Position numbers and translations under genes: made by a program
The notes under the pieces: model-generated
The model's input: only the letters and a program-made list of their open reading frames with translations
The model's database searches: none
Told to the model about the DNA's origin: nothing
In this document: piece by piece, positions 48,085 through 61,318 of the stretch
Numbering within the stretch: position 1 is the first letter of the stretch
How the letters are laid out: every line of letters begins with the position of its first letter
From: Holothuria scabra
Taxonomy: Eukaryota; Echinodermata; Holothuroidea; Aspidochirotida; Holothuriidae
Assembly (NCBI GenBank): GCA_037179385.1
Contig: CM074190.1
Coordinates: 12,544,206 to 12,608,205 of the forward strand
Reading direction: 5' to 3'
Length of the DNA: 64,000 bases

Positions 48085-49090
48085 GGACAACAAAGTTTGG
48101 GAAACTTTTGAAATTTCATCGTTGAGTGTCAATTCGGCGGGCCGCAATACGTCCCTGATCACCCTTGACAGAAAAATCGGAAAACTTAGCTACTACTTAC
48201 AAGCCCGAGACATGCCATTTTTAGCCCTCTGAGGGGTTGCGATTCTTGAAAATTTTCTGTACGTTACGCGCCAACTGAAGATAGTCTTTCGAGCAAGACT
48301 TCATATTCCTACAGGAGGCAGGGGGCCATTGCCCCCTGGCTCGATAAGTGAAAAATTTGGAAATTTGCCATTTGAGACACCAGTCAAATACAGTGCGGTT
48401 TTCCCAAATTTTCCTCATGAAATCCAGAATTCTTCTTAGTATAAGCTCCATATTTGTAATTGTTAGTTTCCCGCTTCCCGCGCCCTAAATTGCAACCCTT
48501 GATGCAGTAAGTGGTCACTCATAAGCAGTCAGTGGTAAACTTTTTTGAGCAGCTACAGTGCCGTTCCCCTAAAATTTTCTTCAATATAGGCTTTTAATTT
48601 TAAATGTTTTGTCTAAAAAAGACAACAAAGTCTCGGGAGCTTTTTGAATGTCGCCGAGAAGCCTCAATCCGCACTCCTTAGAAAACATTATGTAACAACA
48701 ATGATCTTCAGTCGACATGCTATACCTCAGGTAGCCTATATATTAATACGAAACGCAGATTCTTCGATAGCCCCCATCCCCCCTCCCCCCCCCCCCCAAT
48801 ATTCAAATTCCCTTACAGGAGAAACCCTGAATCTAAACTATATTCTGCAATACAAGCTCCATATTTACAAATGTGTGAAAGGACCCAATTTTTCGGCCCG
48901 CGCGTCGCAAACACAGGAAGTAGTGTCCATACTTAAGAAAAATACCCAGATTTATTTTTGAATTAAAAGACGTTGTTCTGGCTCGTAGAAAAGGCAAAAA
49001 ATTTAGCATAAAAAATGTACCTTTTGGTCAATTGGGTAGGGTGAGGTGCATGTTCCAAAATTGTTCCGCCCACTCTAATATATCTTCCTA
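48085..49090. other. repeat-derived sequence, host of the hAT-like insertion and a paralogue
   Basis: gacaacaaagt recurs at 48,087 and 48,621 with similar surroundings. A C-run lies at 48,780. No gene. Confidence 0.4.
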
Positions 49091-49099
49091 CGTCACTGC

Positions 49100-49511
49100 C
49101 AATAACCCAATGTCTTTCTCCGGCATAGAAACTTTTAAGTTAATAACAGAATAATCCTCATTCCACAGATGATAATTTTTCCCTTTAACATTGTTCCTAC
49201 CAATTGCAATAACTGAACATTTATTAGGATGAAATTTCAACAGCCTACGCTCTGACCAACTGTACAAAGTAGATGATCCTTTTGTAATAAAACCCTAAAC
49301 AACTTAGTATCGTCCGGAAATAAATACGATGAAAAAAGCTGTACTGATTTGGGCAAATCGTTAATAAAAAAAACAAACAAAACACGTCCAAGAAAACTTT
49401 CCTGAGGAAATCCACTTGCAACTGGGTAATACATAGATGAAGAGCTATTTACACGAACCTGCTGCTTCCTCCCTAGAAAATCAATTAATTTACAAAAACG
49501 TTTAATAATGC
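49100..49511 (-). pseudogene. LINE reverse transcriptase fragment
   Basis: On the minus strand: RFCKLIDFLGRKQQVRVNS, a degraded GVPQG (read GFPQE), VLFVFFINDLP, and a degraded active site reading FPDDTKLF. The key Ala of FADD is Pro. It is cut off at the 5' side by the hairpin MITE at 49,514. Confidence 0.75.
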
Positions 49512-49513
49512 CA

Positions 49514-49689
49514 CACTGTAAAAATGTCTGTACATTTACAGAAAATAAAATAAAGAAAAACAAAAGAATACATAAAAAGTGCTGTCAACTCATTGACAGC
49601 ACTTTTTTTTATGTATTCTTTTTGTATTTCTTTATTTTTCCTTCTGTAATTGTACAAAATTCTGTAACATAACAGACATTTTTACAGTG
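49514..49689. mobile_element. 176-bp hairpin MITE
   Basis: Ends CACTGTAAAAATGTCTGT and the inverse ACAGACATTTTTACAGTG. At the centre, aagtgctgtcaa and ttgacagcactt pair around a 4-nt loop (49,589-49,592). The two arms are complementary along most of their length, so it is a nearly complete fold-back. The target duplication is unclear. Confidence 0.8.
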
Positions 49690-50425
49690 CATAATTACTA
49701 ATTTTACTTACTATATGTTATATTATTCCATCAAAATTTATTCTCCACAAAAGAATTGAATTTTCAATTACAGCAGTTTAAAAATGATCTAGTTGTTTAG
49801 GGTTTTTACTTGTACGAGAGTCATGAAGACTTTGAGGTTACATTGTTGCTATGGATAAATTGCATGGTCACCATAGGGCAACTGCAACGAAACCCTCCAC
49901 GCCGACCGATTCCGTTTTTCTGGATGCTGTATTCATCAGTTGCCAGATAGCCGCATTGCCGTTGCCATATCAGTGTGAACAAACCTTCATTTTTTCTACA
50001 TGAGTAAATTTTTTGCCGTTGCCGGAAAAGTGTGAACGTATCTTTCAAGGGGACGTTTAAGCAAAAAATATAATATTCATATGTGAAAGAGGAACAAAAT
50101 CTACACAGTGCGGTGAAATTTTCATTCAAATCGGACATGTATTTCTTGAGATATCAGTAAATGAAGTCAGTAGATTTGTGTTCAAAAGTGAATTTGAGGG
50201 CAGCAGAGCTTATATCACTTCCTCACATTGACAAGGAATGCTTTGTTTCCCTTTGTTTTTTCAGAAAGTTGTGTTGACCTTGAAGTTAACAGGAGTATAT
50301 GACCTCCCTGTGGGGGATGCAAAGTTTGCCAATTCTCATGCTACTTATGCAATCACATTTTAATAATATGGGATTGTTGAGGAGAAAATGCAGTATCAAA
50401 TTTAAAGAAATACAAAACACTGCCA
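49690..50425. other. non-coding sequence
   Basis: ttgccgttgcc followed by gtgtgaac occurs twice (about 49,958 and 50,012), a possible MITE remnant. No gene. Confidence 0.35.
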
Positions 50426-50729
50426 TTAAAGGGCCAAACCTCTCACCCCAAACTACAATTTAGGAACCCGGGTACCCAAATTCTCAATTGGCTCAGCTCT
50501 TTGATTGACAGCTAATTCAAACAATGCAGAGTGCCAAAGCTTATATTACACAGCATTAACTGTATTGAGAGTGTCTTGATTATGCACTTAAGCTTTTTTA
50601 TACTCACCCTGAAGCAATAAACTGAGATTGTGTCTGGATGAGGATGAATTTCAGACAATTGTGGGAGGGGCTTCAGTAAGAAGGTTAGGAGAATTGGTGC
50701 TGTTTGGGGTGAAAGAACTGGGCCTTTAA
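50426..50729 (+). mobile_element. Kolobok/T2-like MITE, intact copy
   Basis: TTAAAGGGCCAAACCTCTCA at the left and inverted GGGCCTTTAA at the right, both ending in TTAA. About 304 bp. It serves as the uninterrupted reference for the split copy 165 bp to its right. Confidence 0.8.
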
Positions 50730-51155
50730 TGTGGGAATGTGATGTCATATGTGTTGCTTCAAGTTCTCTGTTTGTTGAAAATGTGAAAACTTTACCTGTT
50801 TATGTCTTGAGAAGCACACATCAGATCTCAATGCAAATTTCACCAAAATGCTTGGAATAAGCACCTCTCTGACATACCAAATCCTGTTGTGACCTTAAAG
50901 GGCCAAACCTCTTACCCCATACTACAGTTTTGGTATCCGGGTACCGAGATTCTCAATTGACTCAGCTCCTTGATTGACAGCTAATTGAAACAATGCAGAG
51001 TGCCGAAGCTTATATTACACAGCATGTACGGTACTGTGAGTGTTTTGATTATATAAATTGAGTTTTTCTATACTCACCCTGAAGCAATAAACTGAGATTG
51101 TGTCTGGTTGAGGATGAATTTCAGACAATTGTGGGAGGGGCTTCAGTAAGAAGGT

Positions 51156-51176
51156 TAACATAACATAACATAACAA
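51156..51176 (-). repeat. (TTATG)n tail of LINE-A copy 2
   Basis: About four 5-bp units at the LINE 3' end. The unit differs from the TATGC tail of copy 1 and the TCATG tail at 61,199. Confidence 0.8.
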
Positions 51177-52286
51177 GTTTAAGGGCAAAGGAGGGTAAAA
51201 AACCCCATAAGATGCCCTATAGAACAGACCCAAAACCAACACCTAATCCAAACAAAGACTAAACAAACCCAATACAATCAGAACCTGCCACTGTCACAGT
51301 AATACTTGTCAATGTTAATCTTGAAGCAGTTGACTGAAGTGGAATTAACAACCCACTCAGGGAGACTGTTCCACTCATTGACAACCATATGAGAGAAACT
51401 GAACTTTCTGATGTCAAGTCTAGAGAAACATTTTACCAGCTTCTTATTATGGCCACGAACACGGGGATCAGCACAAATCTCTAAGTAGTTACAGTTAGAC
51501 AGAGAATCATAACCAGAAAGGAACTTGAAAACCTGCAGCATATCCCCCTAATCCTTCTTAACTCGAGAGAAGTAAGTCCTAGACAATTGAGCCTATCTTG
51601 ATAAGGGAGATTACGCACATTGTGAATAAGCCGTGTGGCCCTCCTCTGAACCTGCTCTAAAATAAACTTGTCCTTTTCATAAAAAGGGTTCCATGCCTGC
51701 ACAGCATAATCAAGATGTGGCCTAACCAACTGCTTATAAAGATTTAGCACAATATCTTTACTGAAATTGCTGAAATTCCTCTTGATTAAACCAAGCACCC
51801 TATTAGCCCCAGCAGCAGCTGCTGCGCACTGCCTAGAAGGCTTCAAATCGTTTGAAATGACAACACCCAAGTCTTTTTCAGAAGTCACATTACCTAGAAC
51901 ACTACCAGCCATGGTATACTTATGACCCAAATTCTTGGATCCAAAGTGAAGAACTTTGCATTTATCAGCATTAAAAGACATTTGCCAAGTCTGAGACCAA
52001 GTAACTAGCCTATCTAAGTCCCTCTGCAACAGAGAAGCATCCTTTCCGTCATTAACATTCCTATAGAGCTTAGTGTCATCAGCAAACTTTCTAATACAGG
52101 ATGAGAGAGAGCAATCGATATCATTTATAAAAACTAGAAAAAGAATTGGGCCCAGTACAGAACCTTGTGGTACTCCACTTGTGACATCATTCCAAGAGGA
52201 GAAATTACCATTTACAACAACCCTCTGGGATCTACCAAAAAGCCAAGACTTGATCCAGTCCGCACATCTCCCCTGGATGCCGGTGT
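51158..52286 (-). pseudogene. LINE-A copy 2, recent 5'-truncated insertion
   Basis: Minus strand. The ORF starts inside the reverse transcriptase at about 52,286 (IQGRCADWIKSWLFGRSQRV), then [64 protein letters not shown] and a C-terminal domain ending at about 51,280. A single one-base deletion near 51,545 (within the CCCC run) shifts the frame; otherwise the sequence is open. The 3' UTR shares gggcatcttatgggg and cctttgcccttaaacttg with copy 1 and ends in a TTATG-type tail at 51,156-51,176. Confidence 0.92.
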
Positions 52287-52328
52287 GGAGAATTGGTACT
52301 GTTTGGGGTGAGAGAACAGGGCCTTTAA

Positions 52329-54270
52329 ACCCTCTTTTAAATCCTCCAGGGGAATTCCCTGCATTTTGTGATTTGGAACTTGGAAGAGCATAATCCGGAT
52401 AGAAGATGGAAATTCCCAACATCTTGGGATAATTCCAGGTAAAATCTTGGGATGAGTACCAAACATAGAGCAGGATATATATGTATGGTACCTATATCCT
52501 ACTCTATGGTACCAAATCTAGTTAGTCAGGGTTACCCTGTTAAAGTTAACTTTATACTAAGACATATTCTCCTAGTGTTAGGTAACCCCTTTTGTCTATC
52601 TGACCAGTACAGTGCGTATGGACTGCAGTGACAGCTGATCAGCTAGCTAGCCTAGCTAAGATTGTACTGTACTATGGTGTCCATTGTTGCCAAGTTCCTC
52701 CCTTCGTACTCTGTAAAACGGTGACCTCACGATAAGAAGGTAGTAAACTTGTTTCATATCTATAGGCCTAAGAACTTAATTGTGCCTTCAGTCATTGCTG
52801 TTACATTTTGCTTATTAGTTTGCGAAACCAGCTCTAGAACAGTTTTGAATGCCGACTGTAGCATAAATTATATTGTAATGTCTACTGTGTTAGTGTGTAG
52901 TCAAATATTTCGTTACGCATAACGTTAGGCCTATAGTTTCCCTTTCTTCTTTCTAATGATTTAAAGGTTGTAGTGGTCAAAGTTTCAGCCCCAATGCACG
53001 ATCAAGTCAAAGGTGGCAATGTGTGGGATTTTTCATGTGACCAAAACACACCTTTTGACTGCCCACAGTTGCAACCATGCTTCGAAGGGATCGTTAACGT
53101 TAGAAATTGTAACATAGGCTAGTTTTTCTCACAGGTCGTCCTAGCGTTATATAGTATATATAGTATATATATATATATAAAAAGGAAAAGGTAAGACACA
53201 CCGCCTAACGCCAACACAGTGCTTCGCACAAAACTGTTCATGATTTCTCACCTCATACTACATTTACCCCTTCAGATCTCTCGAGAACCTTCCCATCATC
53301 TTCTAAAGAAACACAACAAACTTTAAGTTGTCTTAAACAAAAAACCTCACATCAAATGCAAAAAATCTTCTCCTCCGATTCAATGCTAACGACGGATTAG
53401 ATCACTCTTCTCCAATTCATGACGTCACATTACGTAATGGGAATTGCCCTGTACGAAGCCGGTTCAGACACTGTGGTTTGTACTGGCAGTCAACTGTGAT
53501 AAATAAATGTCAGATAACAGTGCCCAACTGGATAGTCGTGGATCAGTTACAATTTGATTTATTCAATTAAGCAATCACCGTTCATGCATGCTCAAGTGTA
53601 TTTGATGCAATGACCAGTAGCTTAGTTCTTTTTATAAAACTGATAACCCATAGAATATTTATATAATTCATCAATTCCACCAGTTTCCAATTCATGCATG
53701 CTTACTTGTCCTTATGAGTCCTGACAGCTAGCTGCTAGGGACTGCTCCATAATGTTCATTGTGTGTGGAATAAAACTTTCGTTCCTAATTAGTAGGCCTA
53801 CTATAACAGCTACTTTTAAATGTGGCTTTGTTACTGAGGTTTGAAATCAACAGCATGTCGTTGGTAAAGCACGGCCTGATCCATTTTTCATTCTTCAAAT
53901 CTGGCATGTTCAATCAAAAAGGTTGCCCCCCTTCCCAGGGTTACAAGATTTCAAAAGGTTTTGACCTTGATAACATAATATCTCAAGTAGGATAACTGTG
54001 AGATCTCATGTTTGTCATGTGGGCTATTCATGTTTGTTAAACTATATCATATGGCAAGTAATCACTAAGCCTTTTGGCCTTCTAGCTTGAAGAAGAACAT
54101 TTGCAAAATGCTTGGTAGGCCTATACTACTTGCTAGCATGCAATGTGTGAGAAAAGAACTATGTTCCTTCCATCTGTGGCTGTGGGGGGTTCTTTCCCCA
54201 GGGGTTGGTGGGAGGGGGGATTACGCACAACATGGTAACCTGCACCAGTAAACAGCAAAGTGAACTGAAA
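52329..54270. other. non-coding region
   Basis: Contains a 16-bp-arm hairpin at 52,464-52,508 (catagagcaggatata ... tatatcctactctatg), a (TA)n tract at 53,150-53,178 and a TGACGTCA palindrome at about 53,420. No gene recognised. Confidence 0.4.
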
Positions 54271-57200
54271 TAGTGTTTGCACTGAGTAAGAAATTTGCAC
54301 TCGGGGCACCTGAATTGCATTACCCGTCAGGTACTTGACCGTAAACCTTGCAACATCTTACTTACTGTAAGAGCATGGTATGCACATACAATTCATGACT
54401 GGATCCATTGGGTCCTTATCTCTGATGTGATCAATTTGACAATAACAATACATCACGTTTTTCATGTCTACAATGTGCTGTTTGTTCCTACATTGTGAGT
54501 TTAAAAATCAGACCGGCATTTCAGATTTGATCACACTTGAGCGCCATTAGTATTACCTTCTGTGGCTTTTGTCCAGTGTGCCATAACGTGTGTATCGGAA
54601 CCAAAAAATACCCAATACGGTTTGTCACTGAAACTTCTCTACTCTGTTACAGTAATGTATCACCTCAAGCTAGTGTTCAAATTTTTCGTGTACTGCTTTC
54701 TTGGTACATTTATGAAAAATCAACTATCTGTTCGTTCCTATGCATAGGTAAACCACTTTAGGGTTCGAAACCCAATTAGTACAAAAAATTTTCTAGTGCA
54801 TCTCCTGGCCGAGATTTCACCCGCACAGTGCGATTACAAATGTATGGTAATATATGCCAGTGACCTTACACCTACGAACGTTTGTTCGTTTGTTGCCTGG
54901 GTTCTTGTGTTTGCCGTGTGGGCCAGAGCAGTGCACATCACTTCAGCACATTCCACTTTTAGCAAATGGGGGATACAGAAAATATGGGGATAATATTTTG
55001 CTTTGTTTGCCATATATTTAGGAAACTTTGGGCAAAACAATTTCGCAAATAGTTTGAATAGCAATAAAAAATTATGAGCAATTTGAAGATAGGAATCATT
55101 TTATTGTTTAAGTTAGTAACAGTCCGATAGAAGTGAGAGGAAAGAAGGTATTTTTTGCGTACACGGCGTGAAATACACCATGAAAGAATGTGAAGGATTT
55201 TAAATCTGATGGAGTGAATTTTGCTTCAGAAAAAAATTTCTCTCCCCAAAATACGAGTTTTTGGAATTGATTTGAGACAAAAGAATATTTTTGTGATTGA
55301 AATATGTGCATAGATTATGTGGACATTACCAAAAATTAATTCTCTAGATCATGAAATCATGTCATGTTAATTTTAGGAATAACTATAAGTATGAAATCTA
55401 GAAACATCGAAAGTCAATCCAGGCTTATATCCATTTGGGTATGTGTTTATATGGCAATGAAAAGTATACTTATAATTTCTTACAGATCTTTCACGCTTTT
55501 TCTGGGCATTAGTTTAGGAACGTTTTGGATCCACACACACTGCATGCAAATTATATATCAACTGGCTTTTGACAATCATTACCAAAGGGATAGGCTAGGC
55601 TATGCACAGTATAGTAGGCTTATGCTGTTTTGTTATCTGGTAGGCCTATAGGAGCAGATTGATGAAAATTAGAAACATGCAATATGGGAATTGTTTCTGG
55701 AAAAGTGCAATTTAACAAAAGCACATTATGGAAACAAAAAAAAGGAACTCCATTTCAACATGCAGTAATTGCAGGGAGCAATTTGTTTTTGAAATTTTGA
55801 TTAGCAGTTTTACTACTCATTATTCAAAATTGATTAGCGATCCCCAAAAAATGATTAGCAAATTTTTATATTGACATTTTCCAGTTGTCTGTGCTTTTAC
55901 AGCAGCTGAGCAGCTTATAAAAACTACAAATCAAAGACTGAAGGGTAGGTCTGATATTACAGGTAATGAAACACCATGCGTCATGCCTCCATACGAACCT
56001 TATCACGTATGTAGTATGAGTACACTCAGGCCAAAAATACCCCGACATGTCTCCAAGGCAATTTCTGTAAAAAAAAATGTTGTGGAGACGGTAGCTCTCG
56101 ACAGTATTTTATGGTATCTCGTCAGCATTTTCCCCAATGTTTTGCTTTGCTACATTTCATTTGAAAATTATGTTTGCTTGTCAATGACACTTCATTAATA
56201 GCAAATGTAATCTCCCCCTTGGATTGGTTTGTACCCACTCACTTATGAAAGCCTAACAAATGCACCCCCTTTATCCCATTCATAATCCTGCCAATTGCCA
56301 TTTTACTCGGTACGAACAGGGGTAGTAGTATGAACATATGAAAGCAAACAATTTGAGAACAGTAACATTTTTATTGACATTCATCAGATGCAACCATCCT
56401 TAATCCTCATCATCATAGGTCATCATGCAGCCTCATTAATTAAGTAGATTCTAAAACTTATGATAATCAGCAAGTTTTGAGGCTTCTTAAAGCCTTTACA
56501 AAGTTGTCAAAAACGTGAACGTATGATCTCCTCAGAGTCCCTTACAATTTGACTTCAAGATAGTGCACTAGTATGCCTACATTCTGCTGTGCAGGTATTT
56601 CCAAAAGTTCTCAGGGTAGCCAGCCCAAAACGTAAAACCTGATCGACAGGCATACAGAATTACCTACATGACATTCACTTCATTAAAAATTTTCACGGCA
56701 TGTGTAAAATACTCAAACTAAGCCCTGCCTAACATTTTTAAAAACTTTACTTCAGCAATTTCCTTGTACGATACGTTTTCCTTATGAGTTACTTGCTTTG
56801 GCTACTTTGCTATCCTAACAAGATTTTACATTAAAATTTCTGAGCCTAGCCTAGTCTCATGGGCAAACTTGCATTGATAGGCAGTTGCCGATTTGGAATG
56901 AGGTGTGGCTTGGCGCTAGGTTGCTTTGCATGCAGTAGAACCGTAAAGCACGGAATCTTGAGTAATGCAACGTGAACAAAAGCATGAAATATTTACGCAG
57001 TAATCTATAATTTCGAAGCATATTTAAGGCCTAAAATATACACCCTTTTAAGGAGTTCAAGACTGGCAGTGTGATTTGAGAATGTAGAGAATGCTTGACT
57101 GAGAATAACGCAAAAAATCAATGGCTAAAATCTGCTGTCGTTACCAGAATAATCAACGGCAAAACCAACGGCTTTCGGCGGCTTTAGCCGTCGATGCCGT

Positions 57201-57713
57201 GGATTATTTTTCCCCTGTAACACTACGTCTCTTAATACAGATTCTGTGTATTTAGTAGTAGTAAACAACGCATCTCCTGCGAAGCGAGTTCATGTATTAG
57301 AACTCTTGAAAGCGGAGAATTTCTGTGGTTTTATTTAGAAACAAACATAGTTATCGGAGTAAGCATGGGGCCGATTTTTTTGTTTTGCGTGATTTTTAAG
57401 ACTTCCAATTTTTGTTTTTGTGTTCCCATAACATAATTTCGTTCTGTGAACATTCAAAATGGCACAAGACCAGCTGAAGTTTTGCATCGCAAGCCTGCGA
57501 TTCAAGATGGAATGATGTATCGCAATTATCGAATTTTCCTCATTTTTGCATCGCAAATTGCGATGCGAACCCGAACAAATTGCTCCCTGAATTGTGAATG
57601 AGATGTGGGTAGATACGTTTTGTTTGTTTCAATAACCATGTTATTTTGCGAAGATCAAAAAAAATAAATGCTACCCAGGTAGTACTAGTAACAACGTCAT
57701 TCGGGTACCCAGG
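54271..57713 (+). mobile_element. 3.4-kb GGTACC-rich hAT-like element
   Basis: Left end TAGTGTTTGCACTGAG matches the end of the 437-bp element at 63,287. Three blocks, 54,271-54,362, 55,590-55,760 and 57,588-57,710, match consecutive parts of that short element, so this is the longer form. The right end (cgggtacccaggta) is diverged and the target duplication is not visible. No transposase frame was recognised; only short open frames remain. A 14-bp-arm hairpin with aataatcaacggca lies near 57,149-57,210. Confidence 0.6.
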
Positions 57714-60700
57714 TAAACTAAACTTAAAGCATACTTCCAATAAATTCTGTGACAGGTTTTTTTTTGCCAAAAAAAGGTATGTACTGGATATTGATTGTGT
57801 GGCTCAGTGGCTGTGTGGCTGCAGTAGCTGTGTGACATATAAACTGTGTGGATGGACACCAATGTTACATATATCACAAATCTAATATTTTTGTGTCCTT
57901 ATACAGTGGAGTACACTTTCTGTGTGTGAATCTAAGATCATCTTCAAACTTTGTAAATTTCTCTGAGGTCACTGATGGATATTAGTTTGCAAGACTTTGG
58001 GAATTCTGTGTCTTGAGAATATTTTGTCTAGTTCTGTGGTAATGGTCCTCACTTCAAGAGACATCACCGCTTACAGATTCCAGATATAGACTGTAGTCAT
58101 CAATTACTACCATAATATACAGTATACTTCTCCTGTAAAAGTCCCTTCAAATTCATTGATACTGATTCCCACAGGGTGCAGTTTGGGAGCTCTGTGTTTT
58201 GCCAAGGCCCTGGTAATATTTGAGTTAGGGTTGCAATCTTACATGTTAAACAACCCTTCACCTAGTGTTCTAAGATGTTATCAATACTGCTATCCGTTCT
58301 TTTTCATGAAGGAGTTTTGTCTTTACTATTCCCTATTGGGTGAGGCATGTTCTAAATCCAGTTTGTTGTCAAAAGAGAGGTTGTGGCAATACTTATGTTT
58401 GAGCCCATTAGGATAACACCTTCAAATACAGAAAATTGTTTTTTAGGTTTTTGTAGTATCTTGCAAATGATTTCATTCTTGAATTGCCTGTTGTGAGCAC
58501 GACTTTGAGTGCTTGTATCCCACTGTTGCATTTTGACTTGCTTTGAATGTCTTCATCTTCTTTTATTGCTTTGGCATGGCTTGGCTGCAGACATAGCACA
58601 CATATTCTTCTATCATGGTTTTGCACTTTCCAGTGTGTCGATGGTACCTTGACAGGTTGAGCCTATCAGATTATCTTTGTCTGTGATCTGCTCAATTTAA
58701 AAGTGGTATTGCTGCAGTTTCAACAGCTACAGTTCAATTCTTGCAATGGCTTTTGGGCTTTGATTATTAAAAATATAAATAAAGGGAGAGAGTGCGACTT
58801 GGTCTCTCTGTGGTTGTAAATAATCAATTTCTCCATTGGGAACCTGTTCAACTTGGGCGATGTGCACTGTTTAACAAGAAATTTTCTAACTGGTTAACGA
58901 TAGCACTAATCCCTTAACTAATCCCTAACCCTAACAAAGAATACAACTGATACAATACAATGGCAACAGCCAATCAAGAAACACCTTGTTAAGCAGTAGC
59001 ATCTACCCGTTCAACTTTGCAAATGACAAACTTTGCCCTTTTCAGAAACTGGACCTTTTTTCTTTTCTGTTGTATCATTAAAAACTTTCATGCATAGTTC
59101 AACTGCTTCAAGATTACCATTGATAATACACTTTGAAAATTTAAGTTTTGAGATTCTGCAGCATAGCTGCTCTAGTCTGATGTTGTGTTCCTTGCTAATC
59201 CAATCTGGACTGCTTTCCTGAATGTCAGATGCTGTTCTGACAATTTTGTGAACCCTCACATAATTTCATTCCTAATACTCTTTTTTAAACTGTCCAAAAA
59301 CTCACACATAGAAATGGAAATGAAAAGAGGGGGATTTTACCCACCTTGCTCTGGAATGGAGGGGGCAGATCCCCCTTACCCCCTCTTGTAGAAAAACTGG
59401 TTGCTACAACTGATACACACTCTTTTCATCACTAATCATTTGCAGTGTAATAGTGTTGAAACCTCTACACATACAAAGTCCATTCTGAAGGTTTTCTGGA
59501 AAAATCATAGATTATCCTATGTTGTTTTAGTTTGTTTCTCCCTTGTCCTCAGAGAGATGTTGTGTTTACACCAAAAAATAAGAGAGACTTCTGTAGATTC
59601 ACAGGTGAACTCCAATTACACAAGATAATCAACAATTTGTTCATGTACAAAAGTAATCCATGCATGTTGAAATAGTAAAGGCATTACAGTGCAGTTCTGT
59701 TCTGAATTTCCAGTATGGCCTGCAGATTTGTGGCATTTGAAATTGTATGCCAGACTTTTTGGTGTATGGTGTGATTATCAAATTCTGCAAGGTCTTTGCT
59801 GTACTTGGATGATGCACAATGATGAAAGCTTACCTTCCAATGGTACAGTACATTGGTCAGTTACGCAGTCTAACCATTGAAGAACTTCCGTGGTGTAGTG
59901 TGGAATCTCTAGGATGGTTTACTTGGAGCAATAGTCTCCATTTGGCTTTACACACATGTTTGTAGTACATATATTTACATTAGATATTAACATTAGCACT
60001 GTGTTGTTTTTCTGTAAAAACTTTCAAAAAAAAAAAAGTTTCAAATCCCCCTTACTTGAACAAGACATCAGCTGCATTGCTATACTCAAATACAGACAAC
60101 CATCAATCAACTATTTGATGGCGTAAAACCTGCACCTGACCAGATTTCACAAAAGTGGTGTCCAACTTACAAAGATTTTTAGCTGAATGTAAAATAAACC
60201 TTTGTAAAGTTTGAAACACTTAAAAGTTCCTTTGCTTCAGTGATAAAAATTTTTGAGAAACCAGTTATTTTATTGTACTTCTTTTTGTTTTGTTCTCAAA
60301 TAAAAGTTGCTAATTATTTCTGACTGCATATTTAGAAACAAAGAGAGGCTACTTCTGGTAGACAGTGATACAATGAGCTGTGACTAGCAAGATATTTTAG
60401 GTTACTCTTCAGTGCAACAGTTAGGTTTTTCTTTTCTCATTTTTGCAAAGATTTGATTTTATAGGTGGAACCTTTCCCAATTCTGGTTTGTGTAGGCAGT
60501 GTAAGATATTTGTGTACACTGAAATGTCAAAAGAAGGCAATCAAAAAGAGAAGCTCAAATATCAGATAAGACACCACATGCATGCATCCATTGCCGTTAT
60601 GGCTACATTCAGGTAGTAGTCTGAACTAGGAAGCCTAGTAGCCTAGCTAGTTGTTCCAACATTAGCTTGTGCAGGCTGTACCGCTGGGCCACAGCTGGTG

Positions 60701-61198
60701 ATATCACTCTCATTTGCATGAGTCTTTCTTGGTCAAATTGGCTCAAAATCATATGCACTAGGCCCATGCGGAAGGGGCATCTATATTCTTTACATGAGTT
60801 AATCTTTTGATTTCTGAATCTTTATCTCAAATTCAGTCACGAAAGGTTTGAGAGATGAAGAAACCAATGGGTAGTACTGCAATGTTTGTATAGATAGTGT
60901 ATAACTGATATTGGTCAGTAGCATACAAAAGTATACACGTTGATGCAAGTGTTGGTGCAGGTTTCACCTCCCTGTTCTGATGCACTTTGGGTAATTTTAG
61001 GTATGGTGATTTGCTTTACTGTCTTTCAGACTTACTTTGAAAAATTCATTCCTTTTGATATGACGTAGAAATGGCCCTTAAAGTTGCCTCATTGCTTGGA
61101 ATAATCAAGTAGGATTTTTTGTGCTGTCTAGAGGGCTGTACAATTGTTCCCCATTAAGACTTGTTTTACTTACTTACTTTCCTTTGCCCTTTAACCTG
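57714..61198. other. non-coding region, no gene recognised
   Basis: AT-rich, with many short open frames but none like a known protein. A TGGCCCAGCGG A-box-like word on the minus strand near 60,681-60,691 has no B box. Confidence 0.4.
61120..61198 (+). repeat. LINE-A 3' end fragment
   Basis: tcctttgccctttaacctg just before the TCATG tail matches the 3' end of the LINE-A copies. Only the last tens of bases are recognisable. Confidence 0.5.
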
Positions 61199-61318
61199 TC
61201 ATGTCATGTCATGTCATGTCATGTCATGTCATGTCATGTCATGTCATGTCATATAATTGTCATGTCATGTCATGTCATGTCATGTCATGTCATGTCATGT
61301 CATGTCATATAATTGTCA
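61199..61318 (+). repeat. (TCATG)n tail, duplicated
   Basis: Two blocks of about ten TCATG units, each closed by tcatataattg, forming a 60-bp higher-order duplication (61,199-61,258 and 61,259-61,318). Confidence 0.9.

Larger units (their letters stand above)
50895..52328 (+). mobile_element. Kolobok/T2-like MITE split by LINE-A
   Basis: Left part 50,895-51,157 matches the intact copy up to cttcagtaagaaggtta. The right part resumes at 52,287 with ggagaattggtactgtttgg and ends CCTTTAA. The LINE lies exactly between the two parts. Confidence 0.9.

Noticed and set aside
53416..53425. CRE-like TGACGTCA as a promoter
   Set aside because: A single 8-bp motif with no nearby gene is not enough.
54761..54774. 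B-box-like gggttcgaaaccc suggesting a tRNA gene
   Set aside because: No A box at the right spacing and no cloverleaf; the word is a simple palindrome.
60681..60691. A-box-like TGGCCCAGCGG on the minus strand
   Set aside because: No B box follows within tRNA distance.
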